Shown piece by piece: positions 16,991 to 31,245 of a DNA stretch of 64,000 nucleotides. A program made the position numbers and the translations under genes. The notes under the pieces are model-generated. The model was given only the letters and a program-made list of their open reading frames with translations, did not search any database and was not told the DNA's origin. Position 1 is the first letter of the stretch. Each line of letters starts with the position of its first letter. The DNA is taken from contig NZ_LMUX01000016.1 in the NCBI RefSeq assembly GCF_009765705.1, positions 494,837 to 558,836 on the forward strand, read 5' to 3'. Source of the DNA: Burkholderia sp. L27(2015). Its GTDB lineage: Bacteria; Pseudomonadota; Gammaproteobacteria; Burkholderiales; Burkholderiaceae.

Positions 16991-18688
16991 TCATCGCCCG
17001 AGAGCGTGCTCGACGATCATTTGCACCCGCGCCACGCCATTCCAGGTATCGCTGGCCAGCCGATAGGCGAAGAAGGCCCGCGGCGGCAGCGGCTCGGTAC
17101 GATTGAACCAGATCGCCTGGTAACGTTGGCGTCCCCGGCTGAGCTGCAATTTCAGGTGCTTGTCCTTGATCAAGGACTGTGTGGCGATGTCGAACTCGCC
17201 GGAAAACATCGGCGCGGCAAAGCCCTGGCCCCAGACCGCGCTGTCTAGCATCTGGACGAATTGCGGCGTGAAGTAGGCTTCTTCGAGCTCGCCATCGGTT
17301 TCGATCACGCGTGCGAGCGCATCGGGCCCCAGCCATTCCCGGCCCACGGCTTCGAACGCGGCAGTGAATTGGGCAAGGTCGCCACTCTTGAGCGTCAGAC
17401 CCGCGGCCATCGCGTGGCCGCCGAATTTAACCAGCAAGCCGGGATGTCGCTTGGAAACCAGATCGAGCGCATCGCGCAGGTGGAAACCGGGAATCGAGCG
17501 CCCCGAGCCTTTGAGCAGCAGCCCCGTATCGTCAGCTTGTGCCAGCGTAATTGCCGGCCGGAAAAAGCGCTCCTTCAATCGCGACGCGACGATGCCGATC
17601 ACGCCCTGATGCCAGCCCGCGTTGAACAGGGTAATTGTGCTGCTGCTGGCGGGGTCCACGTCGGCCAGGGTGTCGAGCGCTTCTTGCTGCATGCCCGCTT
17701 CGATTTCGCGGCGTTCGCGGTTCATGGCGTCGAGCTGCTGCGCGAGCGCCCAGGCGCGGCCTGTATCGTCGGTGGTCAGGCATTCGATGCCCAGCGACAT
17801 ATCGGCGAGCCGCCCTGCGGCGTTTAGGCGCGGGCCCAGCGCGAAACCGAGGTCGAACCCGCTGGCGGCGCGTGCGTCTCGGGCTGCCGCGCGAAACAGC
17901 GCGGCGATACCGGCGTGCATGCGCCCCGAGCGGATCCGCTTGAGGCCTTGCGCGACCAGCACCCGGTTGTTCGCATCCAGCCGCACCACGTCGGCGACGG
18001 TGCCCAGCGCGACCAGATCGAGCAGGCTGTCCAGCCGTGGCTCCGGCGCGTTCGCGAACGCACCGCGGGTGCGCAACTCGGCACGCAGCGCCAGTAGCAC
18101 GTAAAACATCACGCCGACGCCGGCCAGATTTTTACTCGGAAACGGGCAGCCGGGCTGGTTCGGATTCACGATCGCCTGCGCATCGGGCAGTTCGTCGCCC
18201 GGCAAATGGTGATCGGTGACGAGGACTTCAATGCCCAGCGCGCGGGCAGCGGCTACGCCGTCGACGCTGGCGATGCCGTTATCCACGGTAATCAGCAGAT
18301 CGGGCTTGCGGGTGTGAGCCAAGGCGACGATCTCAGGTGTCAGGCCGTAGCCGTATTCAAAACGATTCGGCACCAGATAGTCGACCTGTGCGTCAAACAG
18401 TCGCAGGCCGCGCACGGCGACTGCGCACGCGGTCGCGCCGTCGCAATCGTAATCGGCGATTACCAGCATCTTGCGGCGGCCTTCCAGTGCGTCCGCCAGC
18501 AGGCGCGCGGCGGATTCGATACCTTTGAGCAGTGTGGGCGGCAGCAGAGCGCCAAGTGCGGTTTCGATTTCGCTGGGGTCGCGTACGCCACGTGCGGCGT
18601 ATAGGCGTGCCATAACGGGGTGCAGTCCGCGTTCGATCAGTACTTGTATGTCTGCGGGAGCGCTCGGACGTGTTTTGATTTGGGTCAT
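16991..18688 (-). CDS. recJ: Single-strand-specific 5'-3' exonuclease RecJ
   Basis: 565 residues of the DHH phosphoesterase superfamily. Metal-binding motifs are VIADYDCDGATA (motif I), VTVDNGIASVDG (motif II), LVTDHHLPGDELPDA (motif III, DHH) and, in the DHHA1 domain, KFGGHAMAAGLTL. RecJ degrades single-stranded DNA in RecF-pathway recombination and mismatch repair. The start overlaps the stop of the upstream RpfE-like gene by 4 nt (ATGA), indicating translational coupling. The recJ-prfB-lysS order is typical for Burkholderia. Confidence 0.96.
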   Translation of the reverse strand: MTQIKTRPSAPADIQVLIERGLHPVMARLYAARGVRDPSEIETALGALLPPTLLKGIESAARLLADALEGRRKMLVIADYDCDGATACAVAVRGLRLFDAQVDYLVPNRFEYGYGLTPEIVALAHTRKPDLLITVDNGIASVDGVAAARALGIEVLVTDHHLPGDELPDAQAIVNPNQPGCPFPSKNLAGVGVMFYVLLALRAELRTRGAFANAPEPRLDSLLDLVALGTVADVVRLDANNRVLVAQGLKRIRSGRMHAGIAALFRAAARDARAASGFDLGFALGPRLNAAGRLADMSLGIECLTTDDTGRAWALAQQLDAMNRERREIEAGMQQEALDTLADVDPASSSTITLFNAGWHQGVIGIVASRLKERFFRPAITLAQADDTGLLLKGSGRSIPGFHLRDALDLVSKRHPGLLVKFGGHAMAAGLTLKSGDLAQFTAAFEAVGREWLGPDALARVIETDGELEEAYFTPQFVQMLDSAVWGQGFAAPMFSGEFDIATQSLIKDKHLKLQLSRGRQRYQAIWFNRTEPLPPRAFFAYRLASDTWNGVARVQMIVEHALGR

Positions 18689-19791
18689 TCGGTAGCGAGC
18701 GAGACAAAGGCGCGGCGACGCCAGAATTTACGCAAATCGCCGCGCGTGGTGGTGAGCGTGAGGCTATGGGTTTCGCCGCACAGCGTAAGTGCGACCGCGT
18801 CGAGCTGACCGGCTTCGAGCGCGTCCACGGCCGGTGCGAACCAGTCCTGCTCCAGGCTGCCCAAGGCGTTGCGCCACTCGTACCAATCTTCATGCAGAAA
18901 CGGCAGCGTGAGCGTGTCGAGCTCCACCAGCGTCGTTGCCGCAAGCACGGTGGCGGGCAATTCGGCCAGCCGCGTCGGCCGCAGCGCGTTGTGGGCATTG
19001 CCGGCGAGGCCCAGGCCGCGCGTTGCCGGTTGTGCGGAAAATACGCTGTCGAACGCGCGTTTGACGGGCACCAACTTGCCCTGACTGTGTAGCCAGATCG
19101 AGTTGGCCGGCTGCAAACCCAGCGCAGCCCGGTTATCGTGGACGGGATGCTCGAACCACGACATCTGGACTTCGTTTTGCAGTTTCATCCAGAAGGTCGA
19201 GCGCTTGGCTTCTTTGGAACCGACGTCAGCGGCCGTCTGGCCGGCCTGCATGTCATGGGGCAGCCAGATCTCGATGCTGCGCCCGCTCGCGCGCAGCGGC
19301 GAGGCGCCGGCCACGGTGCCCAGCGCGCTGCCGTGTACATACCAGCGCAGCGGGTCGGGTGCGCTTAGCGTCAAGCCCAGTTCCTCGATCAGGGGGCGTG
19401 CTTGCGCGAGCAGCAGGGCGGCATCTTCGCTGCTCAGCGCCAGGCTGCCCGGGTCGACCAGCACCAGATGATCGCGGGCAATCTGGATATGCACGGGTTC
19501 TATGCAGGCCCAGTTTTCGGTGCCCGGCGTGCCGCCATCGGCCAATAGCATATAAGGGGCCAGCGGCGCAGAATCGGTTTGAGTGCCGTCCACCACGCCG
19601 AAACGGCGCGCCAGCCAGCGCTCGTGCGGCAGGGTGCGCTGGAAATCCGCACCGTGCTCGCGTTCGGTCACGGTGGCGCGTTGCAGCAACTTTTCGAGCC
19701 CTGGGCGCTCCAAGTCTCGCAGCAGGGCATCTGCGTGGACGGCGGCGGGCAGGGCAAAGGGGACGAGCAGGTGGAGGCGTTTGGCATGCAT
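18685..19791 (-). CDS. RpfE-type 'phosphoglycerate mutase-like' protein upstream of recJ
   Basis: 368 residues from MHAKRLHLLVPFALP. The protein resembles the RpfE family first described next to recJ in Xanthomonas, which is sometimes annotated as a cofactor-independent phosphoglycerate-mutase regulatory protein. Recognisable stretches are RRFGVVDG, PYMLLADGG near 105, WLPHDMQ, SIWLHSQG near 255 and ELDTLTLPFLHEDWYEWR near 300. The active-site Ser and metal ligands of true phosphoglycerate mutases are not evident, so enzyme activity is unproven. It overlaps recJ by 4 nt. A longer in-frame start at 19893 lacks support. Confidence 0.75.
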   Translation of the reverse strand: MHAKRLHLLVPFALPAAVHADALLRDLERPGLEKLLQRATVTEREHGADFQRTLPHERWLARRFGVVDGTQTDSAPLAPYMLLADGGTPGTENWACIEPVHIQIARDHLVLVDPGSLALSSEDAALLLAQARPLIEELGLTLSAPDPLRWYVHGSALGTVAGASPLRASGRSIEIWLPHDMQAGQTAADVGSKEAKRSTFWMKLQNEVQMSWFEHPVHDNRAALGLQPANSIWLHSQGKLVPVKRAFDSVFSAQPATRGLGLAGNAHNALRPTRLAELPATVLAATTLVELDTLTLPFLHEDWYEWRNALGSLEQDWFAPAVDALEAGQLDAVALTLCGETHSLTLTTTRGDLRKFWRRRAFVSLATE

Positions 19792-19917
19792 AGTGGATCG
19801 CATTGTATGGCAAACTTCGCGAAGCGCTGAGAATGGCGACTGCACCCTCACAATGTGAAGCGCCGCGATTTCCAACAAGGTAGAGCCCGGCACCGGTAAC
19901 GACTAAAAAGGATACGC

Positions 19918-21171
19918 TTGAAATTACCTTATGAGTGGCAGATTGGCTGGCGTTACACGCGCGCCGGCAAACGCAGTTCGGGCAACGGCTTCATTTCGTT
20001 TATTTCAATGATTTCGATGTCCGGCATTGCGCTGGGTGTGGCAGCGCTGATCGTCGTGCTGTCCGTGATGAACGGCTTTCAACGCGACGTGCGCGACCGG
20101 ATGCTTTCCGTACTGGCTCACGTCGAGATTTTTTCGCCCGACGGCACGATGCCGAACTGGCAACAGACCTCGACCGAAACGTTGCGCAATCCCGAGGTGA
20201 TGGCCGCCGCCCCCTATGTCGAGGAGCAGGCGCTGCTCACGCGTAACGACGCGGTCAGCGGGGTATTGCTGCGCGGCGTCGATCCGGCACTGGAAGCCAA
20301 AGTGTCCGATATCGCCAGCGAAATGAAGGGAGGCCAACTGAGCGACTTGAAGCCCGGCGGATTCGGCATCGTGCTCGGCAGCGATTTGGCCGCCAGTCTC
20401 GGCGTAACGGTGGGTGACAAGATTACGCTGGTCGCGCCGCAGGGCACCATCACGCCCGCGGGGATGTTGCCGCGGCTCAAGCAGTTCACCGTGGTGGGCA
20501 TGTTCTCCTCGGGGCATTACGAATACGATAGCTCGCTGGCACTGATCGAGATACATGACGCCCAGGCCTTGTTCCGGCTCGCCGCACCCACGGGCGTGAG
20601 GCTGCGCTTGAAGGACATGCAGAAAGCGCCGCAAGTGGCGGTGCAGCTCTCGCATACGCTGAGCGGTGATCTGTATATCCGCGACTGGACGCAGCAGAAC
20701 AAGACCTGGTTCTCGGCGGTGCAGATCGAGAAACGGATGATGTTCATCATCCTGGCGCTGATCATCGCGGTCGCGGCGTTCAACCTGGTGTCGTCGCTGG
20801 TGATGACGGTGACCGACAAGCAGGCCGATATCGCGATTCTGCGTACGCTGGGCGCGCAACCGGGCTCGGTCATGAAGATCTTCGTGATCCAGGGTATGAC
20901 CATAGGTTTGATCGGCACCATCCTGGGCGTGGCATTTGGCTCGCTGGTGGCGGCCTCCATTCCGACTGTCGTGCCGATGATCGAACATCTGCTGGGCATC
21001 CAGTTCCTGCCGCCCAGCGTTTATTTCATCAACGAATTGCCGTCCGACCTCGAAGGCGGCGATGTTTTGCGGATCGGTATCATGGCTTTTGTCTTGTCGT
21101 CGCTGGCGACGCTTTATCCAAGTTGGCGCGCGGCCAAAGTTCGACCGGCCGAGGCATTGCGTTATGAATAA
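19918..21171 (+). CDS. lolC: Lipoprotein-releasing ABC transporter permease LolC/E
   Basis: 417 residues. It starts at a TTG with AAAAAGGATACGC in front, giving [17 protein letters not shown], the usual N-terminus. Four membrane segments are visible: one near 24-48 ([25 protein letters not shown]), then a large periplasmic domain, then three near 270-300, 315-345 and 380-400. Together with LolD it extracts mature lipoproteins from the inner membrane for LolA. Betaproteobacteria commonly have one LolC/E-type permease (sometimes called LolF) that forms a homodimer; only one is present here. The 3' end overlaps lolD by 8 nt. Confidence 0.95.
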   Translation: MKLPYEWQIGWRYTRAGKRSSGNGFISFISMISMSGIALGVAALIVVLSVMNGFQRDVRDRMLSVLAHVEIFSPDGTMPNWQQTSTETLRNPEVMAAAPYVEEQALLTRNDAVSGVLLRGVDPALEAKVSDIASEMKGGQLSDLKPGGFGIVLGSDLAASLGVTVGDKITLVAPQGTITPAGMLPRLKQFTVVGMFSSGHYEYDSSLALIEIHDAQALFRLAAPTGVRLRLKDMQKAPQVAVQLSHTLSGDLYIRDWTQQNKTWFSAVQIEKRMMFIILALIIAVAAFNLVSSLVMTVTDKQADIAILRTLGAQPGSVMKIFVIQGMTIGLIGTILGVAFGSLVAASIPTVVPMIEHLLGIQFLPPSVYFINELPSDLEGGDVLRIGIMAFVLSSLATLYPSWRAAKVRPAEALRYE

Positions 21172-21871
21172 TCGGAACCGCGAAATCGTGCTCGATGCGT
21201 CGGGCATCACCAAAACATTCGTTCAAGGGCTGACCGCGCTCGACGTACTTCAAGGCGCGCAACTCTCGGTGTATCGCGGCGAGAAGCTGGCAATTGTCGG
21301 CGCGTCCGGCTCGGGAAAAAGTACGCTGCTGCATGTGCTGGGTGGCCTGGACGAGCCCAGTGCCGGCACGGTGTCGTTGTTGGGCAAGCCGTTTACCGCT
21401 CTGCGCGAGCGCGAGCGCAATGACTTGCGCAATCGCGCGCTCGGGTTCGTGTACCAATTCCATCACTTGTTGCCCGAATTCACCGCGCTCGATAATGTCG
21501 CCATGCCCTTGTGGATTCGCCGTATGCCGGCCGACCAGGCGCGCGACACGGCGATGGCGATGCTCGAACGCGTAAGCTTGGCCGACCGCGCCCAGCATCG
21601 TCCGTCGGAGCTGTCGGGTGGCGAGCGGCAGCGCGTGGCGGTGGCGCGTGCACTGGTCACGGAACCGGCATGCGTGTTGGCTGACGAACCCACCGGTAAT
21701 CTCGATAGCCATACCGCTGCGACCGTGTTCAAGCTGATGCTCGAATTGAGCGAGCGGATGAATACCAGCTTCGTGATCGTGACGCACGACACGACGTTGG
21801 CCGCCCGATGCGATCGCGTGGTTCGGCTGGCCGATGGCCAGCTCACTGAGGAGCCGTCGGTGCCCGTGTAA
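21164..21871 (+). CDS. lolD: Lipoprotein-releasing ABC transporter ATPase LolD
   Basis: 235 residues. ABC ATPase with Walker [10 protein letters not shown] (46-54), Q-loop [15 protein letters not shown], signature [15 protein letters not shown], Walker [13 protein letters not shown] and the H-loop IVTHD. It powers the LolC permease; the gene overlaps lolC by 8 nt, ensuring coupled translation. The [19 protein letters not shown] segment is a hallmark of LolD among ABC ATPases. ATG 21164 lies within the lolC reading frame; earlier in-frame codons have no family support. Confidence 0.96.
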   Translation: MNNRNREIVLDASGITKTFVQGLTALDVLQGAQLSVYRGEKLAIVGASGSGKSTLLHVLGGLDEPSAGTVSLLGKPFTALRERERNDLRNRALGFVYQFHHLLPEFTALDNVAMPLWIRRMPADQARDTAMAMLERVSLADRAQHRPSELSGGERQRVAVARALVTEPACVLADEPTGNLDSHTAATVFKLMLELSERMNTSFVIVTHDTTLAARCDRVVRLADGQLTEEPSVPV

Positions 21872-21897
21872 TTTCGTTCACGGCAGGGCAATAGCGT

Positions 21898-22695
21898 ATG
21901 TGGATCGATACCCACTGTCATCTCGATGCAAGCGAATTCGATGCCGATCGTGACGAGCTTGCACGCAACGCGCATGCGGCCGGTGTGTCGCGTATCGTGA
22001 TTCCCGGGGTATATCGCGAGAACTTCACACGCGTGCGGGAACTGGCGCATCGGATCGAAGGCGGCGCGTATGCGCTCGGCATACACCCGTTGCTCACGCC
22101 TGCCGCGCTCGATTCGGATCTGGCCGTACTGCGTCTCGAGGTTGAGGCGTCGCTCGACGATCCGCGCTTCGTCGGCATCGGCGAAATCGGCCTCGATTAC
22201 TTCGTCAGCCTGGACGAAACCCGTCAGCAATATTTCTATAACGAACAGCTGAAGATCGCCCGCGATTTCGACCTGCCGGCCATCTGCCATGTACGCAAGT
22301 CGCAGGACCAAGTCCTCAAGGGCCTGCGCCGCCAGGGCGTGAGTCGCGGTATCGCTCATGCGTTCAATGGCAGTTTTCAGCAAGCGGACGCTTTTCTTAA
22401 GCAGGGTTTCAAACTAGGGTTCGGCGGCAACCTGACTTTCGATCGGGCACTGCAGATTCGTCGACTGGCGCAGCAACTGCCGCTGGAAGCAATCGTAATG
22501 GAAACCGACGCGCCCGATATCGCGCCGTCCTGGCGTTATAAAGAGCGCAACGACCCTGAGCAGGTCGTGCGCATCGGCCTTGTGCTGGCCGAATTGCGCG
22601 GCTTACCCCCCGAAGAGCTGGCGCTACGCACAACGGGCAACGCGCATGACGCATTGCCGCGGCTACGCGATTCGGCACAATCCCCGCGGTTCTGA
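21898..22695 (+). CDS. TatD-family metal-dependent DNase/hydrolase
   Basis: 265 residues, TIM-barrel amidohydrolase superfamily. Metal ligands appear in order: H6 and H8 in IDTHCHLD, E in GIGEIGLDYF near 96, H in AICHVRKS near 130, H in IAHAFNGS near 153 and D in METDAPDIAPSW near 205. TatD proteins have 3'-5' exonuclease activity and take part in DNA quality control. Placement directly behind lolD (26 nt) is conserved in Burkholderia, so it is probably cotranscribed. Confidence 0.92.
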   Translation: MWIDTHCHLDASEFDADRDELARNAHAAGVSRIVIPGVYRENFTRVRELAHRIEGGAYALGIHPLLTPAALDSDLAVLRLEVEASLDDPRFVGIGEIGLDYFVSLDETRQQYFYNEQLKIARDFDLPAICHVRKSQDQVLKGLRRQGVSRGIAHAFNGSFQQADAFLKQGFKLGFGGNLTFDRALQIRRLAQQLPLEAIVMETDAPDIAPSWRYKERNDPEQVVRIGLVLAELRGLPPEELALRTTGNAHDALPRLRDSAQSPRF

Positions 22696-22957
22696 AACGT
22701 GCAGTGTGCGAAGCTTCGGCGCGACGAAGTCAGCGAGGCTTGCACGCCCCGATCTGCATGACCCGATAGCCCGCGCGCAGGCGACTATCGATTCCGGCTC
22801 TTTTCCGCTATGCCTGATGGCCAAGATGCGCGCGAGAGCGCCCCGGCCGAACGATTGCGCTCGATAATTCTTTCGAGCGTCGGATACCCATACCTCGACG
22901 CTGTCCGATCCATCAACAAGCTGCAGGCTCGCGCCGTGAGCCGGCCGGTGCGTCCGT
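22696..22957. other. Intergenic spacer tatD-comEC
   Basis: 262 nt. Open frames cross it in several directions but none has a ribosome site plus family character. No hairpin with a U-tract or RNA gene is seen. A promoter for comEC would be expected here, yet no convincing box is visible. Confidence 0.35.
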
Positions 22958-25654
22958 ATGACAAGGTGCTGCGTGATCAGAACAGCGTGGTGTGCGTTTG
23001 CGCTGGGCGCATGGATGTTGCAGCAAACGGCAGCGTTGCCGGGCGAATTGCACTGCGTGATTTACTTGGGAGCATGCGCTGTGCTGGCGCTGGCCGCTCG
23101 CTGGGCGCAGTGTCGGGCGCAACGCATGTCGGGGTGCGGCGCGGGTTGGCTGACGCAGCTTGCCTTGGTCGGCCTGGCGTTGAGTGCCGGGTTCGGCTGG
23201 GCCGACTTACGGGCTGAGTGGCGGCTCGCCTACGCGTTGCCTGCTGCGCTCGAGGGTCGCGACATGCGCGTGAGCGGCCGCATTGTCGGGGTGCCGGAGC
23301 CTTTTGCGCAAGGCATGCGTTTCACGTTCCAGGTCAGTGAAGTGATCAATATGAGCGAGTCGGACAAGGATCCTGTTGCCAACGTCGATGTCGATCATTT
23401 TCCACGCACGATCCTTCTGAACTGGTATCGGCCGGCTCCTCAGCTAGTGCAGCAGTTGCAGGCGGGGCGGCACTGGCAGTTGACCGTGCGCTTGCGTCGC
23501 GTGCACGGCAGCGCGAACCCCGGCGGTTTCGATACCGAGCGCTGGATGCTGGAACGCGATATCCGCGCAAGCGGCCAGGTGCGTGAGATGCCCGCGCCGG
23601 TCGCCGGTGAGTTGGCGCGCGGTTGGCAGCCGAGTGCTGCGCTCGCGGCGCTGGACCGCTGGCGGATGCGCACACGCGAGCGGATCGAGGCCGTGCTGTC
23701 CGGTGCGCCGCATGCGGGTGTGGTGGTGGCCCTGGCCACCGGCATGCAGGCGGCGATTGCGCATGACGACTGGCAGCGTTTTACCGGGACAGGCACCAAT
23801 CACCTGGTCGCCATCTCCGGCCTGCATGTGTCGCTTGTGGCGGGTTTGCTGGCAGTGTGTGTGACTGCATTGTGGCGCATGGCGGCTTGGCTGGGTTCGC
23901 CATTGCCATTGATGATGCCGTCCCAGCACGCGGCTGCGCTGGCGGCGGTAGTCGGCGGCGGCGTATATGTCGCGCTAGCCGGGTTTGGCGTGCCTGCACA
24001 ACGGGCCTGGTGGATGCTGCTGGTGGCAGCGCTTGCGCGGCTGAGCGGTTGCCAGACCGGGGTTTCGACGGTGCTGGCATGGGCGCTTGGCATTGTAGTG
24101 GCGATAGACCCATGGGCGGTGGCGTCGCCCGGCTTCGAGATGTCGTTCGGCGCGGTCGGGGCGCTGGTGCTTGCGTCCAGCCGTATGGTGCGGGACGAAC
24201 CTACACGCAGGCACGACGAACCGGTGTCGAAGCACGAACCGAAGCACGAACCGAAGCACGAACCGAAGCACGACGAGCTTGTGCCGCAGTCCGAAGAATC
24301 GAAATCGAAGCGCGGCAGACCCGGATTCCAGCCTCAGCTCAATGTACGTTGCGTCACTGGCGGGACATCGGCGCAGCTGCGTTTGCCGCAACCGGGTAGC
24401 GCAGGCCTGTTTCTGCAGTCTTGCTGGCGGCGGCTGGTCGACATGCTCAGTTTGCATGGTGCATTGACACTGGCGCTACTGCCGTTGAGCGTCGCATGGT
24501 TTGCTCAGGTTCCTTTATTGGGCGTGCCGGCCAACCTGCTGGCGATCCCATGGGTCAGCTTTTTTGTGACGCCGGCGGTGTTGCTCGGCGTGGTGTTGCC
24601 GGCGCCGCTGGACGCATGGGCCTTGCATGCCGCGCACGTCGGCTTGAGCGGGCTGGCCAGCTACCTCGACGTGCTCTGCGTGCCGCGTTGGGGCTTATGG
24701 CGCGTGCCTTTCCCAAAGCCGTTGCCGTTCGCGTTGGCCGCGCTCGGTGTGCTCTGGTGGTTGATGCCCCGCGGTTGGCCGTTGCGGCGCTGGGCCGCGT
24801 GCCTGTGGTTGCCTTTGCTATGGCCGGCGCCCAGCGCTCCGGCGGCGGGCGAGTTTCGCATGACCGTGCTCGATGTGGGGCAGGGCGGCGCGACACTGGT
24901 CGAAACCGCGCACCATCGCCTGCTGTTCGACGCCGGCACGGGGCCCAGCACGGGGGACGCCGGTGCGCGGGTGGTGGTGCCGTATCTGCAGGGGCGAGGC
25001 TTCGAATCACTGGATATGCTGGTGATCAGCCACGGCGACAGCGATCATGCCGCAGGGGCTCCGGCTGTCATGCAGGCGCTGCGAGTCGGTGTCTTGCGTG
25101 CTTCGCTGCCGCCCGCCCACCGGCTTTGGGCGCAGGCGCAAACCTCGGGCGTGGCGGACCGGGCGCCTTGCCGCGCGGCGCAGCACTGGCAGTGGGACGG
25201 TGTGACATTTGCGTTTTTATGGCCGGCGGCCGCACCCGATGCATCGGCGCCTAATCAGACCGCATGTGTGCTGAGAATCTCGAACGGATCCCACGCGGCC
25301 CTGCTCACTGCCGACATCGAGGCGCCTGCGGAGCAGACGTTGATCGCACAAGCTACGGCGGCGCACCTCGGCCAATTGGGGGCCGATATACTGGTGGCAC
25401 CGCACCACGGGAGCCTGAGTTCGTCGACGCCCGACTTTCTTGATGCAATTGTCCCGCGTCATGTGGTGTTTCAGGTAGGCTACCGCAATCGCTTCCATCA
25501 TCCGCATGAGCGCGTGGTAGCGCGTTATGCGGCGCGCGGCGCGGTAACGTATCGCAGCGATCGCGATGGTGCGGTGCAATTCGAAACGGCTGCGCAAACG
25601 CTAGAAGTGCAGCGCTATCGCACAACGCACCGGCGTTACTGGATGGACCGCTGA
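22958..25654 (+). CDS. comEC: DNA uptake channel ComEC/Rec2
   Basis: 898 residues with the ComEC plan. The N-terminus has membrane segments and an OB-like domain (DMRVSGRIVGVPEPF near 105). The central Competence domain with many hydrophobic helices begins with GTGTNHLVAISGLHVSLVAG near 275. The C-terminal metallo-beta-lactamase-like domain has LDVGQGGATLVET, VISHGDSDHAAG near 690 and VAPHHGSLSSS. ComEC transports single-stranded DNA across the inner membrane during transformation. A hydrophilic insert with 12-bp tandem repeats (KHEP units) interrupts the channel domain near residues 424-440. Read-through is otherwise intact, so the gene looks functional. Confidence 0.93.
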   Translation: MTRCCVIRTAWCAFALGAWMLQQTAALPGELHCVIYLGACAVLALAARWAQCRAQRMSGCGAGWLTQLALVGLALSAGFGWADLRAEWRLAYALPAALEGRDMRVSGRIVGVPEPFAQGMRFTFQVSEVINMSESDKDPVANVDVDHFPRTILLNWYRPAPQLVQQLQAGRHWQLTVRLRRVHGSANPGGFDTERWMLERDIRASGQVREMPAPVAGELARGWQPSAALAALDRWRMRTRERIEAVLSGAPHAGVVVALATGMQAAIAHDDWQRFTGTGTNHLVAISGLHVSLVAGLLAVCVTALWRMAAWLGSPLPLMMPSQHAAALAAVVGGGVYVALAGFGVPAQRAWWMLLVAALARLSGCQTGVSTVLAWALGIVVAIDPWAVASPGFEMSFGAVGALVLASSRMVRDEPTRRHDEPVSKHEPKHEPKHEPKHDELVPQSEESKSKRGRPGFQPQLNVRCVTGGTSAQLRLPQPGSAGLFLQSCWRRLVDMLSLHGALTLALLPLSVAWFAQVPLLGVPANLLAIPWVSFFVTPAVLLGVVLPAPLDAWALHAAHVGLSGLASYLDVLCVPRWGLWRVPFPKPLPFALAALGVLWWLMPRGWPLRRWAACLWLPLLWPAPSAPAAGEFRMTVLDVGQGGATLVETAHHRLLFDAGTGPSTGDAGARVVVPYLQGRGFESLDMLVISHGDSDHAAGAPAVMQALRVGVLRASLPPAHRLWAQAQTSGVADRAPCRAAQHWQWDGVTFAFLWPAAAPDASAPNQTACVLRISNGSHAALLTADIEAPAEQTLIAQATAAHLGQLGADILVAPHHGSLSSSTPDFLDAIVPRHVVFQVGYRNRFHHPHERVVARYAARGAVTYRSDRDGAVQFETAAQTLEVQRYRTTHRRYWMDR
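24229..24273 (+). repeat. 12-bp tandem repeat inside comEC
   Basis: Three perfect copies of GAAGCACGAACC (24229-24240, 24241-24252, 24253-24264) followed by nine further matching bases. They encode (KHEP)n in frame, so copy-number changes would not break the reading frame. Confidence 0.95.
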
Positions 25655-25799
25655 GCTTCACGAATGCGTAGACGCAAGACGGCCGTGGCTGCGTGGTTCA
25701 ATAGCGGGCGCGCAGCAGCAGGCGATCAGAAGAAGCAAGCGGGCACGAGCACGCGTAGCTGGACGTTTTCCCGGCCAGCGGCAAACGGAGGGGTTTTCC

Positions 25800-26603
25800 T
25801 TGAAAGACGTCATTCATTTTTCGCACGCCAACGGCTTTCCTGCGTCGACCTATCGAACCATCTTCGCCGAGCTATCCGACGACTACGAAGTCCGTGCGAT
25901 CGAACGGTATGGCCACGATCCGAGCTTTCCGGTGACGCGCGACTGGCCGCATCTGGTTGAGCAACTGCTGGAGTCGGTCGGCAGCAACTACGAACGCCCG
26001 GTCTGGCTGGTCGGGCATTCGTTGGGCGGCTATTTGAGCTTGATGGCAGCGCTGAAGAAGCCGCAATGGGTCAAAGGCGTGGTGATGCTCGATGCGCCGG
26101 TGATTGCGGGTTGGCGCAGCAATCTGCTGCGCGTATCCCAATGGACGGGCCTGGACGACCGGCTTTCGCCCGCTGTCGTGACCAGGAAACGCCGCATGCA
26201 TTGGGCCAGTCGTGACGAAGTTTGGCGGCATTTCCACGCCAAACCGGCATTTGCACGCTGGGACGAGCGCATGCTGGCCGATTATGTCGATTACGGCACT
26301 GTAGCGACCCCACAGGGCGGCCGGGAGCTGAGTTTCGAGCGCGAGATCGAGTATCTGATCTATCGCACCTTGCCGCATACGCTGAGCGCGCGGCTGGCCG
26401 CGGGCGTCGCGGTGCCGGTCGGATTCCTCGCCGGAACCCACTCGCGCGAAGTGCGTCAGGTCGGATTAACGGCCACGCGCCGGCTGACTGGCGCGTCCCT
26501 GGAATGGATCGAAGGCAGCCATCTGTTTCCCATGGAGAAACCGCTGGAAACGGCTCGCGCTTTGCAAAGCCTGATGCACGGTCTGGCGCAAGTAAAAGGC
26601 TGA
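25800..26603 (+). CDS. Alpha/beta-fold hydrolase
   Basis: 267 residues. The start is a TTG with ACGGAGGGGTTTTCC in front, a strong ribosome site. The protein begins LKDVIHFSHANGFPASTYR, where HANGF forms the oxyanion-hole region. The nucleophile elbow is GHSLGG (near 72-77). A late histidine lies in EGSHLFPMEKP, with an acidic residue expected near 215. Homologues in Burkholderia precede pyrG as here. Substrate unknown; esterase or thioesterase activity is plausible. Confidence 0.85.
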   Translation: MKDVIHFSHANGFPASTYRTIFAELSDDYEVRAIERYGHDPSFPVTRDWPHLVEQLLESVGSNYERPVWLVGHSLGGYLSLMAALKKPQWVKGVVMLDAPVIAGWRSNLLRVSQWTGLDDRLSPAVVTRKRRMHWASRDEVWRHFHAKPAFARWDERMLADYVDYGTVATPQGGRELSFEREIEYLIYRTLPHTLSARLAAGVAVPVGFLAGTHSREVRQVGLTATRRLTGASLEWIEGSHLFPMEKPLETARALQSLMHGLAQVKG

Positions 26604-26672
26604 CGGGCACGTCAAGCAAAAAAACTCTGCGATTTCGCGGTCCTCGGGCTGAAGTGCGGGCGCGTCTTACGG

Positions 26673-28462
<1,790 letters not shown>

Positions 28463-28465
28463 GCC

Positions 28466-30650
<2,185 letters not shown>

Positions 30651-30777
30651 GTAAGGGCGGAACTCCGCGATGATACAGATGGCGCGGCGGGGTCTCCGAG
30701 GCCGGGTGTCGCTGGTGCGACGCCCGCCATCCGTCTATCTTGATTTCACACTCTGACTCGGCGAAGGCCTCCCGGCA

Positions 30778-31245
30778 ATGCGGCTTGTCACTGTCGTTCT
30801 GATCTCCCTGCTGATACTTATCCAGTATCCCCTTTGGTGGGGCCACGGCGGGTGGCTTCGGGTTCGCGACCTCGAGCATCAACTCGTGGCGCAAGAACAA
30901 AAAAATGAAGACCTGAGGCAGCGCAACGAGCGGCTCAAGGGCGAAGTGCAAGATCTGGAGCAGGGCACCGATGCCGTTGAAGAGCGAGCCCGCTACGAAT
31001 TGGGCATGATCAAAGATAGCGAGATTTTCGTGCAATTCGTTTCACCGAACCAGCCCTTGCCGATCGCCTTGAGCAGCGTCGCGATGCCGGCCTCCTCGAC
31101 CCGTGGCGAAATGTCGGCCGCGCCCGCACGTGTGGTGCCGGATCCGCCGCCGCGGACTTTGCACGACAAGAAAAAAGCGGGCAAAGGTGCGAAGGGGACG
31201 GCGACGCTATCTGCAGCAAACGCCAGTCATACGGTAAAAAAATAG
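30778..31245 (+). CDS. ftsB: Cell division protein FtsB, extended C-terminus
   Basis: 155 residues. One transmembrane helix at 2-17 ([16 protein letters not shown]), then the signature WW of FtsB in [11 protein letters not shown] coiled coil from about 30 to 62 ([20 protein letters not shown]) is followed by [20 protein letters not shown], the conserved FtsL/FtsQ-contact region. FtsB activates septal peptidoglycan synthesis with FtsL and FtsQ. The protein extends about 50 residues beyond the E. coli length, with a Pro/Ala/Lys-rich, probably disordered periplasmic tail. Its position after eno is universal in proteobacteria. Confidence 0.93.
   Translation: MRLVTVVLISLLILIQYPLWWGHGGWLRVRDLEHQLVAQEQKNEDLRQRNERLKGEVQDLEQGTDAVEERARYELGMIKDSEIFVQFVSPNQPLPIALSSVAMPASSTRGEMSAAPARVVPDPPPRTLHDKKKAGKGAKGTATLSAANASHTVKK

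Noticed and set aside
22810-23217. A 135-residue frame overlapping the comEC start
   Set aside because: It runs in another frame into comEC and has no family character; comEC has a credible ATG at 22958.
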